From contig OX595989.1 of assembly GCA_951394045.1 (NCBI GenBank), positions 186,001 to 250,000 on the forward strand: a stretch of 64,000 nt of DNA, written 5' to 3'. Below the pieces are notes generated by a model, which ran no database searches, had not been told where the DNA came from, and was given only the letters and a program-made list of their open reading frames with translations. Every line of letters starts with the position of its first letter. Position 1 is the stretch's first letter. Shown here one piece after another: positions 62,315 through 64,000 of this stretch. The stretch comes from Nitzschia sp. DOCU1. Lineage: Eukaryota > Bacillariophyta > Bacillariophyceae > Bacillariales > Bacillariaceae. The position numbers and the translations under genes were made by a program.

Positions 62315-63019
62315 ATGCTACGGCTCAATACGGGCCGTAATCTGACGATTGCTGCGATCGCGGCAGCAGCGGTATTGGCGTTTCCTTGGTTGCATGGCAA
62401 TCTCGACCGATTACCCTTCGCCGTTGGCTTTGCGGTCGTGCCAGTACGCAGAACCGTGTCAATGGCACAGTCGTTGGGGCGCGACACGATCCTTTTCCTG
62501 TCGGTCAGGTCGTCGTCTGGAGAAGTGGCTACCCAGCCTGGTGGGGGTGATAACTCGACAGACACCATGACGACGGTCCTGTCATCACAGCCGATCCTGG
62601 GAATAAATCTGGCGACAAGTTATTCACTGTCATTGAACGAGACGGATCGGCTAGCACTTCAACAAGAATGCAGAGAACTCATTGACAAGTGCATCGCGGA
62701 AGGAATTATAGATTTGCAAGAGTTGCACGACAAGTGGGAACGCGACGTCGAAGAAGATATGGTGCCTTTGGCCCAGGCCATGACGTTGAATTCGATTCGA
62801 GAATCGGAACGGTTTGCAACCAAGTTGGATGCCATTGTGGGCACGTTCTGGAATCAAACGGCCTTCTCGCGACAACGGACGCATGAACTCTTTGAACAAG
62901 ATACTTTAGAACAAAAGCGCAAGGCTCGAGAAGAAGCGGATCGCAAGGCTAAGAAACGAAAACAATCCTGGAAAAAGACTAATGATGCATGGGACGCCTG
63001 GGACGATGATAATTGGTAG
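62315..63019 (+). CDS. Hypothetical protein with N-terminal membrane anchor and charged C-terminus
   Basis: 234 residues from the ATG at 62315 (MLRLNTGRNLTIAAIAAAAV); the open frame starts two codons earlier at a non-ATG. Residues about 9-26 are hydrophobic (signal anchor or targeting peptide), followed by a second weaker hydrophobic stretch. From about residue 110 it is helical and charged (LALQQECRELIDKCIAEGII, then LHDKWERDVEEDMVPLAQAM), and it ends in a basic coil (EQKRKAREEADRKAKKRKQS) and a Trp/Asp tail (DAWDAWDDDNW). I do not recognise the family. It may be an organelle-membrane protein with a soluble coiled domain. Clean codon use supports a real gene. Confidence 0.7.
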   Translation: MLRLNTGRNLTIAAIAAAAVLAFPWLHGNLDRLPFAVGFAVVPVRRTVSMAQSLGRDTILFLSVRSSSGEVATQPGGGDNSTDTMTTVLSSQPILGINLATSYSLSLNETDRLALQQECRELIDKCIAEGIIDLQELHDKWERDVEEDMVPLAQAMTLNSIRESERFATKLDAIVGTFWNQTAFSRQRTHELFEQDTLEQKRKAREEADRKAKKRKQSWKKTNDAWDAWDDDNW

Positions 63020-63475
63020 GATAATCACAAATCAAACAAAGCAACAGTAGTGCCTCGCAGAATCCGATTGACTATCATCAAGTAGTAGGACTTTGGAGTC
63101 AATTTTAGACCAACACAATTGTCATTGTACCCTACCATGACGTTGAAGAAAAATAAGGAAAAACCACAATAAACTAAGTTACTACTGTATTGTCGTGTTC
63201 TGTCGCCACGATGTGGAATGGTGGCACCTTGCTTCTTAGGCATCGAAGATCCAGTATTGTGCATTCTATCCCATGCCATTATTTGTTTGCAGCACAAGCA
63301 CGGGGAAGAAGATGGAGTTTGGTACATCAATCGAGATCGCTGGGATTGCTAGCTCGTGCTGCCCTTGGTTCTCAAAAACGAATGTCAAACAGACTGTGCA
63401 TGGAGATGTTTACTGCCACCAGTAATACAGTAGTACGAAAACACATAATCAATGGGGTGGTAGCAATTTATACAG
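63020..63475. other. Intergenic, convergent genes
   Basis: Between the plus-strand gene ending at 63019 and the minus-strand gene ending at 63476. Nothing is recognised; a plus ORF (63190-63675) overlaps the minus gene and is a shadow. Confidence 0.45.
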
Positions 63476-64000
63476 TTAGAGTACCATTATGGACATCATC
63501 CATCTTTGCCGTCTTTGGCTTGAGCTTTCTTTCATCAGACTCGATAAGGACTTGCTGCTGGTTCGCTGGCACGGTGAACCTCGCGTCGTGGTTTTGGTGC
63601 CTGATGATACGGCCACATTCCTCGACGCCAACCACTTCACTGTGTCTTGAAGGACTTGGTGCGCAACCATGTTAGCAGCATATTCGGCATCCTCGCTGCT
63701 CTCTTCTGAAACCGTCCAACAATCTTGGACAGCCGCTTCGCCGGTTTGGAAATAGCTCATCAACACAATAGTTCGAATGCGATCTCGTCTACTTCGGCGG
63801 ACCTTGGCTCGTTCTCCGTGCAATACTTCAAGCCCAATCATACATGTTCGCTCTTCTTTGCACATGGTTCCTACTGTCGCTTTCTTGGATTGATCTCTTT
63901 TGATCGTTTTGATGAGTCGCATTGTGTGCGCTTTAAAGAACTCATAGTCAGCTCGCTGGTACCATGCGTTGACGCAATCTTTCAATGTTGGAATGGGGAT
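63476..64000 (-). CDS. WY/GLE-motif family protein, 3' part (runs off the window)
   Basis: The minus-strand frame is open from 64000 to the stop at 63476 (174 residues) with no in-frame start inside, so the N-terminus lies beyond the window. Blocks: TLKDCVNAWYQRADYEFFKA, CMIGLEVLHGERAKVRRSRR, RIRTIVLMSYFQTGEA and a helical EESSEDAEYAANMVAHQVLQ, in the same order as in the genes at 57469, 58914 and 60565. The KxVxF block would lie just upstream. The C-terminus is Ser-rich and basic. It is the fourth member of the family within 7 kb and the only one on the minus strand. Confidence 0.75.
   Translation of the reverse strand: MPIPTLKDCVNAWYQRADYEFFKAHTMRLIKTIKRDQSKKATVGTMCKEERTCMIGLEVLHGERAKVRRSRRDRIRTIVLMSYFQTGEAAVQDCWTVSEESSEDAEYAANMVAHQVLQDTVKWLASRNVAVSSGTKTTTRGSPCQRTSSKSLSSLMKESSSQRRQRWMMSIMVL

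Overview
The window looks like nuclear DNA of a diatom, probably a raphid pennate. The evidence is a chlorophyll synthase gene with a diatom-type plastid presequence (signal peptide ending in a GA-F motif), three heat-shock-factor (HSF) genes in a row, short GTAAG...AG spliceosomal introns, a 3R-MYB gene, a four-member gene family I take to be diatom-specific, and non-LTR retrotransposons with very long gaps between genes. I cannot name the species; a Seminavis-like genome would fit.

Layout. 1-6.5 kb: the 5' end of a minus-strand gene with an N-myristoylation signal, a decayed coding relic (about 0.8-3.0 kb) and one small hypothetical gene. 6.5-15.9 kb: two tandem paralogous Ser-rich proteins facing a third Lys/Ser/Glu-rich protein. 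17.2-18.0 kb: a 5'-truncated, frameshifted ClpB/ClpC-type fragment. 18-22.7 kb: no recognisable gene, but several repeats, including a perfect (TTG)107 tract. 22.7-23.9 kb: a secreted, probably GPI-anchored protein with a triplicated upstream segment. 25.3-26.5 kb: chlorophyll synthase. 27.4-28.4 kb: a conserved-looking protein of unknown function. 29.6-37.9 kb: three plus-strand HSF genes, the first with two HSF domains, with a 5'-truncated LINE fragment between the second and third. 38.0-40.0 kb: an AAAP amino-acid transporter with degenerate copies of its own 3' end beside it. 41.4-42.2 kb: an 818-bp inverted-repeat-bounded element.

43.1-51.8 kb: what appears to be a complete 8,673-bp LINE on the minus strand. 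It is bounded by a 17-bp target-site duplication, ends in (GTTT)3, and has a gag-like ORF1, an endonuclease/reverse-transcriptase ORF2 and an RNase H/zinc-finger ORF3. ORF2 and ORF3 are joined by a -1 shift at an A AAA AAG heptamer. It sits about 47 bp upstream of the start codon of a gene for a protein with a PIP-box and probable WD40 domain (51.8-54.3 kb), so the element's 5' end and that gene now diverge from a shared short region. 55.2-56.8 kb: a three-repeat MYB factor. 57.5-64 kb: four members of a WY/GLE-motif family (two nearly identical tandem copies) and one membrane-associated hypothetical protein.

The most notable items are the intact LINE with a candidate frameshift signal, the double-HSF-domain protein and its divergent neighbours, the WY/GLE cluster, the expanded TTG tract beside an unexpanded duplicate, and the recurring palindrome CTACCGGTAG. 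All similarity statements are by eye; no search was run.
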